Shown in pieces: positions 7,639-16,800 of a stretch of DNA of 64,000 nt. The notes under the pieces are model-generated. The model ran no database searches and was not told where the DNA came from. It worked only from the letters and a program-made list of their open reading frames with translations. Position 1 is the stretch's first letter. The number at the start of each line of letters is the position of its first letter. Source of the DNA: Chromobacterium sphagni (lineage in GTDB: Bacteria > Pseudomonadota > Gammaproteobacteria > Burkholderiales > Chromobacteriaceae); NCBI RefSeq assembly GCF_001855555.1, contig NZ_MKCT01000061.1, forward strand, positions 163,780 through 227,779. The letters are read 5' to 3'. The position numbers and the translations under genes are program-made.

Positions 7639-10600
7639 CGACGACGCAAGCCCAGGCGCTGGACGCGCTCAATTGTCCGCTGAGCGGCATCAACCTGATC
7701 GAGGCTTCGGCCGGCACCGGCAAGACCTGGACCATCGCCGCGCTGTTCGCCCGGCTGCTGCTGGAGGAGCGCGACGGCCAGACGCCGCCGACCATAGACC
7801 GGCTGCTGGTGGTGACCTACACCAAGGCCGCCACCGCGGAATTGCGCGAACGGCTGCGGCACCGGCTGAGCGAGCTGCTGGCGGTGCTGGAAGGCAAGGC
7901 CGGCGGCGACGACTTCCTGCAGCGGCTGGCCGGCCGCTTTCCGGCGGGAGGCGCGCGCGAACTGGCGCGGCAGCGGCTCACCGCCGCCATCACCGGCTTC
8001 GACGCCGCCGCCATCTACACCATCCACGGCTTCTGCCAGCGGGTGCTGACCGACGCCGCCTTCGAAAGCGGCCAGACCTTCCAGGCCGAATTGATGGAGG
8101 ACGACGCCGGCCGGCTGGTGGAGATCGTCGACGATTTCTGGCGCAGCCGCATCGTGTCCCAGCCGCTGCTGGCCCAGGTGCTGGTGGAGCAGCGCGCCAC
8201 GCCGGATGAATGGCTGGCCGAGATCCGCCCCTATCTGTCCAAGCCTTACCTCAAGCTGCAGGCGCCGGACGCCGGCAGGCTGGAAAGCGCGCAGCGGCTG
8301 GCCCTGAGCCGCTGGCAGGCGCTGGCGGCAGAGCCACAGCTGGCGGAGGAGGGACTGCGGCTGTTCGCCGAACATCCCGGCTACAAGGGCAATGTCTACA
8401 GCGCCGCCATCCTTGAGCGGACGGCTGGCGCCTTGCGCGGCTGGCTGGCGCAGCCGGACGGCCTGCCGGAACTGGACAGCGACAGCCGCAAGGCGCTGGA
8501 CAAGCTCAGGCCGGAAGCGTTGGCCAAGGGCATGAAGAAAGACTGCCCGCCGCCGGCGCATCCCTTGTTCGAGCGGGTGGAAGCCTGGCTGGCGGCTTGG
8601 GATGCCTATATGGGGCAGGTGGCGCACTCCCTGGCCGGCCTCAAGCTGGAGCTGATCGCCTGGGCCAACGCCGAGCTGGCGCGGCGGCGCGGCGGCGAGC
8701 GTAGCCGCAGCTTCGACGACCTGCTGACCGACCTGGGCGCGGCGCTGGACCATCCGGACAGCGGCCCCTTGCTGGCGGCCCAGGTGGCGCGCAGCTTCAG
8801 CGTGGCGCTGATAGACGAATTCCAGGACACCGATCCCACCCAATACGCCATCTTCCGCCGCTGCTTCGTCGAACAGGCGCGGCCGGTGTTCCTGGTGGGC
8901 GACCCCAAGCAGGCGATCTACAGTTTCCGCGGCGCCGACATTTTCGCTTACCTGGCCGCCCGCGGCGACGCCGAGCACCACTACACGCTGGATACCAACC
9001 GCCGCTCCGACGCGCCGTTGGTTTCCACCGTCAACGCGCTGTTCGGTCGCGAGCTGCCCTTCCTGATCGCCGGCATCGACTATCAGCCGGTGGCGGCGCA
9101 ACCATCGTCCGGCGGCCGGCTGGAGGTGGACGACGGGCGGGCGCCGTTCAATGCGCAGTGGCTGTCGGCCGGCGACAAGGCCTTGAGCAAGGAGGCGGCG
9201 GAAGAAGCCGCCGCCACCGCCTGCGCCAACGAGATCGCCCGCTTGTTGAGCCTGGCTGGCGAGGACCGCGCCGCCATCATCAAGGACGAGGCGCGGCGGC
9301 GGCTGAAGGGCGGCGACATCGCGGTGCTGGTGGCCACCCATAAACAGGGCGACCGGGTGCGCGCAGCCTTGCGCGAGCGCGGCGTGGCCAGCGTGGCGCT
9401 GACCCAGGAAAGCGTGTTTGCCAGCGGCGAAGCCGACGAGTTGCTGGCGCTGCTGCATGCCTGGGCCGAGCCGGCCAGCGAGTCGCGGCTGCGGCTGGCC
9501 CTGTCTACCGAATTGGCCGGCCTCGACGCCGCCGAATTGAAAGCGCGGCTGGAGGACGAGGCCAGCTGGGAGCGGCAGCTGCTGAAAAATGCCGACGATC
9601 ACCAGCGCTGGCGCGAGCACGGCTTCATGGCGGCCTGGCGCCATTACTTCGCCCGCGAACAGCTGGCGGCGCGGCTGCTGCCCTTGCCGGACGGCGAGCG
9701 GCGGCTGACCAATCTGGGCCACCTGGCCGAGTTGCTGCAGCAGGAAAGCGAAAGCCGCCAGGGCATGGCGCCGCTGCTGGCCTGGTTCGCGGCGCGGGTG
9801 GCCAATCCGCCGCGCGGCGAGGAGGCCGTGCTGCGGCTGGAGAGCGACGCGGCGCTGGTGAAGATCGTCACCATTCACACTTCCAAGGGCCTGCAGTACC
9901 CGGTGGTGTTCTGCCCGTTTTTATGGAACGGCGCGCTGGAGCGGCGCGGCGCCAGTTTCTGGAGCTACCACCAGGGAGACGCGCCCTGGCTGGCGCCGGA
10001 CGTGGTGGCGGACGATGGCGTGCGGCTGGCGGCGCGCAGCGAGATGTTGGCCGAGAAGCTGCGGCTGTTGTACGTGGCGCTCACCCGGGCGCAGTACCGG
10101 CAATATCTCGCCTGGGGCTGGGTCAAGGACATGCAGACCGCCGCGCTGTCCTGGCTGCTGCACGCGCCGGGTGTGGCCGATTTGGCCGCCTTGGAGCAAC
10201 TGAAGTTGGACGGCCCCGCGGTGGAGGGCCAGTTGCGCGCTTTCGCCGCCGGCCGCGGCGGCGCGATGGCGGTATTGGAAGACGAGGGCTGGCAGGCGCT
10301 GGCGGCGGGGGCGGCGGCCGAGCGTCGCTACGCCGCGCGGCCGTTTGCGCGCAAACTGTATGCGCCGTGGAAGATCGCCAGCTTCACTTCGCTGACTCAT
10401 GCGGTGGGCAGCCATCTGGCCGAAGCGCCGGACTACGACCGCGCGCCGCAGCCGGCGTCCGCGCCGGAACCCGCTGCCGAACCTGCGCGCGACCGCTTCA
10501 GCTTTCCGCGCGGGTCCAAGGCCGGCATCTGCCTGCACGAGATATTTGAAAACATCAGCTTCGGCGCCGGCGAGGCCGCCATCCGCGAGGCGTCGGCGTC

Positions 10601-11201
10601 GGCGCTGGCGCGCCACGGTTTTGGCGAGGAATGGCTGGACGCCGGCTGCGAGCTGATACTGAGCACGCTGGAGGCGGAGCTGGCTCCTGGCGCGCGCATG
10701 CGCGAGGTGGCGGACGACAGGCGCTTGATCGAAATGGAATTCACGCTGCCGGTAAAGCGGCTGGACGTGGCGGCGCTGATCGGGGTGCTGCAGGATCCGG
10801 CGCACGGGCTGGCCGAACCCTTGCGGCTGGCGGCGGGCGGCCTGGACTTCGCCGCGGTGCAGGGTTTCCTCAAGGGCTTCATCGACCTGGTGTGCGAGCT
10901 GGACGGCCGCTTTTACCTGATCGACTACAAGTCCAACCACCTGGGCGACCGTTACGACGATTATCGCGAAGACAATCTGGCCGCGGCGGTGGCGCGCGAG
11001 CATTATTACCTGCAATACCTGATCTACCTGGTGGCGCTGCGCCGCTATCTGCGCGCGCGCGGGGTCGATTGGGATGGCCGCTTCGGCGGCGTGCGCTACC
11101 TGTTTCTGCGCGGCATGGGCCAGGCCGGCTGCGGAGTCTGGGCCGACCGGCCCGCGGACGCGTTGCTGGACGCGCTGGATAGCCTGCTGGGACGGGATTG
11201 A
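7635..11201 (+). CDS. recB: Exodeoxyribonuclease V subunit beta (RecB)
   Basis: The 1188-residue product has a superfamily 1 helicase core: Walker A EASAGTGKTW at residues 23–32, the VVTYTKAATAELRERL motif, ALIDEFQDTDPTQY, GDPKQAIYSFRGAD and VTIHTSKGLQYP. The C-terminal nuclease domain carries the DYKSN motif with Asp1097 and Lys1099 (LIDYKSNHLGDRYDDY), the catalytic signature of RecB. It supplies the 3'-5' motor and the single nuclease site of RecBCD. The start overlaps the recC stop. About 85 bases separate it from the downstream pap gene, and no terminator is seen in that gap. Confidence 0.97.
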   Translation: MTTTQAQALDALNCPLSGINLIEASAGTGKTWTIAALFARLLLEERDGQTPPTIDRLLVVTYTKAATAELRERLRHRLSELLAVLEGKAGGDDFLQRLAGRFPAGGARELARQRLTAAITGFDAAAIYTIHGFCQRVLTDAAFESGQTFQAELMEDDAGRLVEIVDDFWRSRIVSQPLLAQVLVEQRATPDEWLAEIRPYLSKPYLKLQAPDAGRLESAQRLALSRWQALAAEPQLAEEGLRLFAEHPGYKGNVYSAAILERTAGALRGWLAQPDGLPELDSDSRKALDKLRPEALAKGMKKDCPPPAHPLFERVEAWLAAWDAYMGQVAHSLAGLKLELIAWANAELARRRGGERSRSFDDLLTDLGAALDHPDSGPLLAAQVARSFSVALIDEFQDTDPTQYAIFRRCFVEQARPVFLVGDPKQAIYSFRGADIFAYLAARGDAEHHYTLDTNRRSDAPLVSTVNALFGRELPFLIAGIDYQPVAAQPSSGGRLEVDDGRAPFNAQWLSAGDKALSKEAAEEAAATACANEIARLLSLAGEDRAAIIKDEARRRLKGGDIAVLVATHKQGDRVRAALRERGVASVALTQESVFASGEADELLALLHAWAEPASESRLRLALSTELAGLDAAELKARLEDEASWERQLLKNADDHQRWREHGFMAAWRHYFAREQLAARLLPLPDGERRLTNLGHLAELLQQESESRQGMAPLLAWFAARVANPPRGEEAVLRLESDAALVKIVTIHTSKGLQYPVVFCPFLWNGALERRGASFWSYHQGDAPWLAPDVVADDGVRLAARSEMLAEKLRLLYVALTRAQYRQYLAWGWVKDMQTAALSWLLHAPGVADLAALEQLKLDGPAVEGQLRAFAAGRGGAMAVLEDEGWQALAAGAAAERRYAARPFARKLYAPWKIASFTSLTHAVGSHLAEAPDYDRAPQPASAPEPAAEPARDRFSFPRGSKAGICLHEIFENISFGAGEAAIREASASALARHGFGEEWLDAGCELILSTLEAELAPGARMREVADDRRLIEMEFTLPVKRLDVAALIGVLQDPAHGLAEPLRLAAGGLDFAAVQGFLKGFIDLVCELDGRFYLIDYKSNHLGDRYDDYREDNLAAAVAREHYYLQYLIYLVALRRYLRARGVDWDGRFGGVRYLFLRGMGQAGCGVWADRPADALLDALDSLLGRD

Positions 11202-11285
11202 ATCGAAGGGGGACTCGGTAGTTCTACGCAGTGTGGCGTACCGGGTACAGCAACTAAGCTAAGCAAGTGGACAAGGATGTGAGAC

Positions 11286-12770
11286 ATGTTTGAATCCGCC
11301 GAGATCGGCCACAGCATCGACAAGGAAACCTTTCGCAAGATGATGCCCTCGCTGCGCGAGGCCTTGCTGGATGTGCAGTACGACCTGAAGGAAAAAGCCG
11401 ACTTTCCGGTGCTGATCCTGATCCACGGTTTCGATGGCGCCGGCCGCGGCGAGACGATGAACCTGATCAACGAGTGGCTGGACCCGCGGCTGATCCAGAC
11501 CGTGGCTTTCGACGATCCCAACGACGAGGCGCGCGCGCGGCCGTGGATGTGGCGCTACTGGCGCGAGCTGCCGGCCAAGGGCCGCATTGGCATGTTCTTC
11601 GGTTCCTACTATTCCGATACCCTGTTCGAGCGGGTATTCAGCCGCAGCGACCGCGATGCCTTCGACCGGCAGATCTTCGATATCCTGCGCCTCGAGCGCA
11701 TGCTGACGCTGGACGGCGCGGTGGTGCTCAAGTTCTGGTTCCACTTGAGCCGCGACAAGCAGAAGCAGCGGTTGAAGCTGCTGGAGCAGGACCCGGCCAC
11801 CAACTGGCGCGTCACCAAGACCGACTGGCTGCACTACGAGCGCTACGACAAAATACGCAAATACGGCGAACACATGCTGCGGCTGACCAATACCGCGCAT
11901 GCGCCGTGGATCGTGATCGACGGCGAGGATGGCAACTATCGCAGCCTGACGGTGGCCAACACCATTCTGGAGGCGGTGCGCAACCGCCTCGGCCAGCCGA
12001 TGCTGAGCACCGACCGCGTCGAGGCGCCGCCGCTGTTGGCGCCGATAGACAACAAGCTGGTGCTGGACACGCTGGAATTGGAGCAGAAGCTGGACAAGGA
12101 CAGCTACCGCGCCAAGCTGGACCAGTTGCAGGGGAGGCTCAGCAAGCTGACGCGCGACGCCCGCTTCGCCCGCCATTCGCTGGTGCTGGTGTTTGAAGGC
12201 AACGATGCCGCCGGCAAGGGCGGCAGCATCCGCCGCATCACCCAGGCGCTGGACGCGCGCCGCTACCGGGTGGTGCCGGTGGCGGCGCCCAACCAGGAAG
12301 AGAGCGTCAAGCCGTGGCTGTGGCGCTTCTGGCGCAATGTGCCGGGCAAGGGCGGCATCACCATCTTCGACCGCAGCTGGTACGGCCGGGTGCTGGTGGA
12401 GCGGGTGGAGGGCTTCGCGCCGGAGGCCGACTGGCTGCGCGCGTATTACGAGATCAACGATTTCGAGCACCAGCTTTCCGAAAACGGCGCCATCGTGCTG
12501 AAGTTCTGGCTGGCGATCAGCAAGGATGAACAGTTGACGCGTTTCAAGGGGCGCGAGGAAACCGGTTTCAAGCGTTTCAAGATCACCGACGAGGACTGGC
12601 GCAACCGCGACAAATGGGACCTCTACCGGCAGGCGGTCAGCGACATGGTGGACCGCACCAGCACCAGCAAGGTGCCGTGGACGCTGGTGGAGGCCAACAA
12701 CAAGTATTTTGCCCGCATCAAGGTATTGACCACCGTATGCGACGCTTTGGAGGCGAAGTTGAGTGAATAG
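11286..12770 (+). CDS. pap: Polyphosphate:AMP phosphotransferase (class II PPK2)
   Basis: The 494-residue protein has two PPK2 domains, the layout of polyphosphate:AMP phosphotransferases that make ADP from AMP and polyphosphate. The C-terminal domain has an intact Walker A, GNDAAGKGG at residues 305–313, and the lid/Walker B segment FDRSWYGR at 361–368. In the N-terminal domain both are changed: the P-loop reads GFDGAGRGET at 48–57 with Arg for Lys, and the FDRSWYGR equivalent reads FGSYYSDT. The N-terminal half is therefore probably structural. It lies between recB and recD and overlaps the next gene by 8 bases. A ribosome binding site (AAGGA) precedes the ATG. Confidence 0.93.
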   Translation: MFESAEIGHSIDKETFRKMMPSLREALLDVQYDLKEKADFPVLILIHGFDGAGRGETMNLINEWLDPRLIQTVAFDDPNDEARARPWMWRYWRELPAKGRIGMFFGSYYSDTLFERVFSRSDRDAFDRQIFDILRLERMLTLDGAVVLKFWFHLSRDKQKQRLKLLEQDPATNWRVTKTDWLHYERYDKIRKYGEHMLRLTNTAHAPWIVIDGEDGNYRSLTVANTILEAVRNRLGQPMLSTDRVEAPPLLAPIDNKLVLDTLELEQKLDKDSYRAKLDQLQGRLSKLTRDARFARHSLVLVFEGNDAAGKGGSIRRITQALDARRYRVVPVAAPNQEESVKPWLWRFWRNVPGKGGITIFDRSWYGRVLVERVEGFAPEADWLRAYYEINDFEHQLSENGAIVLKFWLAISKDEQLTRFKGREETGFKRFKITDEDWRNRDKWDLYRQAVSDMVDRTSTSKVPWTLVEANNKYFARIKVLTTVCDALEAKLSE

Positions 12771-13482
12771 GCTGTGCTGTCTGTTTCTGCTGTTGTGCGC
12801 GCCGACGCTGGCGCAGCCTTTGCGCGCCGGCGTCGCCAACGATACCAGCGAGCCTCTGCGCCAGGCGGCCGAGGGCGGCTTGCTGCAAACCTACCGCCAG
12901 GCGTTGGCCCTGATCGCCAAGCAGAGCGGCGTCCGCTTCCAGCTGGACTATTATCCCACCCAGCGGCTGGAGCAGCTGTTCCAGGTGGGGCGGCTGGACA
13001 TGGAGGCGGGCGTCAATCCCTCCTGGCGCGCGCTGGCGCCGGTCGCGGGCTTTTATACCCAGCCCTTGGGCGAGGTGGAGTTTGTGCTGTGCCTGCCGCA
13101 AGCCAAGGGATATGCGCCGCCCGCGGCGGGCGCGCAAAAAGGATGGACGGTGGGCACTCTGGCCGGCCAGAGCTATCCTTTGCTGGAACCGGCTTTCCAG
13201 AGCCGGCGGCTGAGGCGCGACCTGTCCGGCAATGAGGAGGAGCTGCTGGACAAACTGCGCGAGGGCAGGGTGCAGGCGGTGGTGCTAGAGCGCGGCCGCG
13301 CGCAGTACTGGAGCCGTCAGACCGAGGGCCGGCGCTGCCTGCCGGGCGAGTCGGCGGGCAGCGTGCCGGTGATGCTGAGGCTGCACCCGCAATACCGCGG
13401 ACTGCTGCCCAGGCTGAATCAAGCCATCCAGACCTTGAACAGCCAAGGCAAGCTCAAGCCGCTGTTCGGCGCGAAAAACTGA
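12763..13482 (+). CDS. Periplasmic solute-binding-type protein (family 3-like)
   Basis: The 239-residue product begins with a signal peptide, LCCLFLLLCAPTLAQP, probably cut after the Ala at about residue 17. The rest has the two-lobe extracellular solute-binding protein pattern: RLEQLFQVGRLDMEAGVNPSW, a hinge-like GTLAGQSYPLL, then EELLDKLREGRVQAVVLERGRA. No ABC permease or ATPase is adjacent, so it could be a stand-alone sensor-like protein, as with many such proteins in betaproteobacteria. The GTG start at 12763 overlaps the pap stop by 8 bases, which implies coupling with pap. The ligand cannot be predicted. Confidence 0.72.
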   Translation: MNRLCCLFLLLCAPTLAQPLRAGVANDTSEPLRQAAEGGLLQTYRQALALIAKQSGVRFQLDYYPTQRLEQLFQVGRLDMEAGVNPSWRALAPVAGFYTQPLGEVEFVLCLPQAKGYAPPAAGAQKGWTVGTLAGQSYPLLEPAFQSRRLRRDLSGNEEELLDKLREGRVQAVVLERGRAQYWSRQTEGRRCLPGESAGSVPVMLRLHPQYRGLLPRLNQAIQTLNSQGKLKPLFGAKN

Positions 13483-13521
13483 CGCCCGCTTCTTCGCAGG
13501 CTCTCAACCGTTGACGTCCAT

Positions 13522-15219
13522 ATGAATCCCGCCATTTCCCTGTTGCCCGATCAACTCGCCAGCCTGTTCCGCCGGCTGGCTCCCGATGCCGACGATGCGG
13601 TGCTGGCGCTGATCCGCGAATTGAGCGGCGCCAATCTGGCAGGCCACGTCTGCCTGCCGCTGGCGCACCGCGCCGAACTGAAAGCCTTGCAGGGCAGCGG
13701 CCTGGCCGGCCGTCCCGGCGATTACGCTCCGCTGATCCTTGACGGCGCCGGCCGGCTGTATTTCGCGCGCCACTGGCATGACGAAGACAGGCTGGCGCAG
13801 GGATTGGTCCGCTTGGCCGAGCCGCTGCCGCCGCCAGACGAAGCCCGGCTGGCGGCATGGCTGGCGAGGCTGTTTCCCGGCGGCGGCTCGGGCGAGCCGG
13901 ATCGGCAGAAACTGGCTGCCGCGCTGGCTGCGCGGCAGCGGCTGATGGTGATTTCCGGCGGCCCGGGCACCGGCAAGACCACCACCGTGGTGCGGTTGCT
14001 GGCCTTGCTGGCGGCCCTGTCGCCGCGTCCGCTGGTGATGGCGATGGCGGCGCCCACCGGCAAGGCCGCGGCGCGGCTGTCCGAATCGATGCGCGGCGCG
14101 CGCGATCGGCTGGATGTGGACGAAGCGGTGCGGCGGCAGTTGCCGGCGCAGGCGGAAACCCTGCACCGCCTGCTGGGCCTGCGTCCCGGCATGGAGGCGC
14201 CGCGCCACCATGCCGGCAATCCCTTGCCGCTGGATGTGCTGGTGGTGGACGAGGCGTCGATGATAGACCTGGGACTGATGGCCAGCACCGTGGCGGCGCT
14301 GCCGTCGCAGGCCAGGCTGATCCTGCTGGGCGATCGCGACCAGCTGTCGTCGGTCGAGGCCGGCGCGGTGTTGGGAGAGCTGTGCAGCCGGATAGGCTAC
14401 AGCGAGTCCACGCTACAATGGCTGCAACGGGTATGCGGCGACAGCCTGCCGCGAAGCGGCGAGGATGGGGGCCGCCTCACCGACTGCGTGGCGCTGCTTA
14501 CCCGCAGTCACCGCTTCGGCGCCGACTCCGGCATCGGCGAGCTGGCGCGGCGGGTGAATGCCGGCCAAGGTCGTCTGGCGCTGGAGCTGCTGCAGGCGGG
14601 CGGTCATGCCGACATCAGCATGCGGCAGGCAGTGGATGCCGGGATGCTGTTGGACAAGCGCCAGGGCTATTTGCAGGCGGTGGCGGCCGGCGCGGAGCCG
14701 GACGATGTGCTGCGGGCCTTTTCCGCCTTCATGCTGCTGGCGGCTGAGCGCCGCCAGGTGGCCGACTGCAATCAGGGCATCGAGCGCCAGCTGGAAAAGA
14801 CCGGGCTGAAACAGCCGGGGCGAGATTGGTATGCCGGCCGGCCGGTGATGATCAGCGAAAACGACTACGGCCTGGGTTTGTTCAACGGCGACATCGGTTT
14901 TGCCCTGCCGCGCAGCCAGGGCTTGCGGGTGGTGTTCCCCTCCGGCGACGGCGTGTGGCGCGAGTTCGCCCCAGGGCGGTTGCCGGCGCACGACACGGTG
15001 TTTGCGATGACGGTTCACAAGAGCCAGGGCTCGGAGTACGACGAAGTATGGCTGCAGCTGCCGCAACAAGCGGGCGCGTTGCTCAACCGCGCGCTGTTGT
15101 ATACCGCCATTACCCGCGCCCGGGCATGCTTTGTCGCGGCTGGCGGCGAGGAGGTCTGGCTGCGCGGCGTCGAGCTGGCGCCGCGGCGCCATTCCGGCCT
15201 GGCCGACCGTTTGCGTTGA
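13522..15219 (+). CDS. recD: Exodeoxyribonuclease V subunit alpha (RecD)
   Basis: The 565-residue product is a superfamily 1B helicase: Walker A GGPGTGKTT at residues 146–154, then AAPTGKAAARLSESM, the Walker B-type LVVDEASMIDLGLM, LLGDRDQLSSVEAGAVL, and near the C terminus FAMTVHKSQGSEYDEV and YTAITRAR. It supplies the 5'-3' motor of RecBCD. The length is near that of E. coli RecD (608). The ATG at 13522 has a weak Shine-Dalgarno sequence. It is separated from recB by pap and a solute-binding-type gene, an arrangement unlike the E. coli recC–ptrA–recB–recD locus but with genes similarly interposed. Confidence 0.96.
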   Translation: MNPAISLLPDQLASLFRRLAPDADDAVLALIRELSGANLAGHVCLPLAHRAELKALQGSGLAGRPGDYAPLILDGAGRLYFARHWHDEDRLAQGLVRLAEPLPPPDEARLAAWLARLFPGGGSGEPDRQKLAAALAARQRLMVISGGPGTGKTTTVVRLLALLAALSPRPLVMAMAAPTGKAAARLSESMRGARDRLDVDEAVRRQLPAQAETLHRLLGLRPGMEAPRHHAGNPLPLDVLVVDEASMIDLGLMASTVAALPSQARLILLGDRDQLSSVEAGAVLGELCSRIGYSESTLQWLQRVCGDSLPRSGEDGGRLTDCVALLTRSHRFGADSGIGELARRVNAGQGRLALELLQAGGHADISMRQAVDAGMLLDKRQGYLQAVAAGAEPDDVLRAFSAFMLLAAERRQVADCNQGIERQLEKTGLKQPGRDWYAGRPVMISENDYGLGLFNGDIGFALPRSQGLRVVFPSGDGVWREFAPGRLPAHDTVFAMTVHKSQGSEYDEVWLQLPQQAGALLNRALLYTAITRARACFVAAGGEEVWLRGVELAPRRHSGLADRLR

Positions 15220-15331
15220 GGAGGAATGGACGGAATGCAACACTTGCCGGCTTTGTGCGGTCGAGAATAGTCAAGCCGCGCCAGACACCCGTAAGATGCA
15301 GCCTTCCCGAAAAACCGCAGGGGGAGTCGTC

Positions 15332-16213
15332 ATGCAGGTGGATGCCGTATTGGGCTATCTGGACAAGGTAAGCCGTTTCGATGCGCAACAGTTCACGCCG
15401 CTTCATATCGGCATCGAGCGCATGGGTTGTGTCAATGCGCAATGGAAAGAGCGCTTGCTGCAGCATGAGGCGTCGCTGTTCGAGGAAAATTACCAGGGCC
15501 TGATCTGTAGGCTGGACGGCAGTTACCGCAGCATCAGCCATGCGCTGGGGCTGGCGGCGAGGCGCTGGCAGCAGGCAGGCTGGCTCAATGGCTGGCGCAA
15601 CGAGAACTTCACCGCCTTTCGCCATGACGGCACGCCATATTTTGAGTTGGAGCGCGCGGCCTTCCGCCCGCTCGGCCTGACCAGCCGCGCCGTCCACGTC
15701 AACGGCCTGTGCCGGCAGAGCGACGGCGAAGTGCGGATGTGGGTGGGGCGGCGCAGTCCGAACAAGGCGGTGGATCCCAACCGCATGGACAATCTGGTGG
15801 GCGGCGGCGTGGCCGCCGGAGAGACGTTGGCGCTGGCGCTGGAGCGGGAAGCTTGGGAAGAGGCCGGCGTCGCGCGCGAGGCGCTGCAAGGATTGCAACC
15901 GGTATCGTTGCTGCTGGCCGAGCGGCCGGTGGCGCGCGGCCTGCACCGCGAGTGGCTGTACGCCCATGATCTATGGCTGCCGCAGGGGCTGCGGCCGGCT
16001 TGTCAGGACGGCGAGGTGGCCGAGCATCTATTGCTGCCGCTGGCCGAGGTGGAGCAGTTGCTGGTGGCCGAGCGCTTCATGATAGACGCCGCGCTGGTCA
16101 GCCTGGACTGTCTGTGCCGGCTGGGCTATTGGCAGCAGCGCAACGGCCTGGTGGCGGATGCGCTTTCCCGGGTTCGCCATGGGCTGGAGCAGGATCTGGC
16201 GACGCTGGCTTAG
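15332..16213 (+). CDS. Nudix hydrolase with N-terminal DUF4743 domain
   Basis: The 293-residue protein has an N-terminal domain of about 120 residues of the DUF4743 type, then a Nudix fold. The Nudix box matches GX5EX7REUXEEXGU: GGVAAGE, seven residues, then REAWEEAGV. This domain pair is found in eukaryotic thiamine pyrophosphokinase-linked Nudix proteins and their bacterial relatives. Some of these dephosphorylate oxidised thiamine diphosphate analogues. The substrate here is inferred only from that family. The ATG at 15332 was chosen because it opens the conserved part and follows a GGGGGAG ribosome binding site. A terminator follows at 16248. Confidence 0.85.
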   Translation: MQVDAVLGYLDKVSRFDAQQFTPLHIGIERMGCVNAQWKERLLQHEASLFEENYQGLICRLDGSYRSISHALGLAARRWQQAGWLNGWRNENFTAFRHDGTPYFELERAAFRPLGLTSRAVHVNGLCRQSDGEVRMWVGRRSPNKAVDPNRMDNLVGGGVAAGETLALALEREAWEEAGVAREALQGLQPVSLLLAERPVARGLHREWLYAHDLWLPQGLRPACQDGEVAEHLLLPLAEVEQLLVAERFMIDAALVSLDCLCRLGYWQQRNGLVADALSRVRHGLEQDLATLA

Positions 16214-16247
16214 CCGCGGCCTCGCGTGTTGGCGCGTGGCGCTACGC

Positions 16248-16272
16248 AAAACCCGGCTTGTGCCGGGTTTTT
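16248..16272 (+). terminator. Rho-independent terminator after the DUF4743 Nudix gene
   Basis: The arms AAAACCCGGC and GCCGGGTTTT enclose a 4-base loop and run into TTTTT. It lies 35 bases after the Nudix stop codon. Confidence 0.85.
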
Positions 16273-16392
16273 GCTTGGTCTGGCAGCGCAGTATGTGATT
16301 TTCTCATCGTTCGGTCAGGGTGGCCGATATCCGTTATCTTGCTGTTATTCATCGGCTATTGCCATGATTTTCGGGATCTTATTGCAAAGTCA

Positions 16393-16410
16393 TGACAGTG
16401 GATGCTGTCA
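16393..16410. promoter_or_regulatory. Perfect inverted repeat upstream of the 69-residue gene
   Basis: TGACAG-TGGATG-CTGTCA is a perfect 6-base inverted repeat with a 6-base spacer, about 85 bases upstream of the small gene at 16494. The surrounding 220 bases are AT-rich compared with the region, as expected for a promoter, and TAGAAT at 16423–16428 could be a -10 box. No regulator is identified. Confidence 0.3.
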
Positions 16411-16493
16411 GATAAACTCATGTAGAATGGGGTTGAGGAAATGCATTTAGTATAAAAACATCAATCACGCCGTTTTAGCTAGAGATAATAATA

Positions 16494-16703
16494 ATGTATC
16501 GGTTGAAACTGATTTCTCCGGATTTCGGCATAGACGACAGCGGGCCCTTGCACCCCACCCAGGAGCAGGCGCGCAGGGCGGCCGAATTGATGCTTCATGT
16601 CTACAAGGGGCGGGTGCGGGCGGAGGTGCACAAGGTGGATCTGAAAGCCAGAACCTCGGAGAAGCTGGAAGAGGTTTACATCAAAATGGTGCCGATGGCA
16701 TGA
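16494..16703 (+). CDS. Small hypothetical protein, 69 residues
   Basis: I do not recognise the product. It is soluble and charged, opening MYRLKLISPDFGIDDS, with a helical stretch TQEQARRAAELMLHVYKG and a C-terminal strand EEVYIKMVPM. It has no membrane segment, Cys pair or known motif. Coding is supported by GC-rich third positions in an AT-richer surround, a purine-rich ribosome binding region before the ATG, and its own strong terminator at 16717. It stands as a single transcription unit. Confidence 0.65.
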   Translation: MYRLKLISPDFGIDDSGPLHPTQEQARRAAELMLHVYKGRVRAEVHKVDLKARTSEKLEEVYIKMVPMA

Positions 16704-16716
16704 TGCGGCCGCAGCT

Positions 16717-16749
16717 GCCGCGTTCTGACCAGAGTCCGCGGCGTTTTTT
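16717..16749 (+). terminator. Rho-independent terminator after the 69-residue gene
   Basis: GCCGCG and CGCGGC form the outer stem, TCTG and CAGA a possible inner stem, and TTTTTT follows. It starts 14 bases after the stop codon. Confidence 0.8.
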
Positions 16750-16800
16750 GGCGGAAGGGCAACTTTTCCGTTGCAGACAAGGCCAGGGTACGCTACCGTC

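Noticed and set aside
7407-9878. Open frame of 823 codons antisense to recB
   Set aside because: Same reason: low-complexity Gln/Arg/Gly composition and complete overlap with a well-supported gene.
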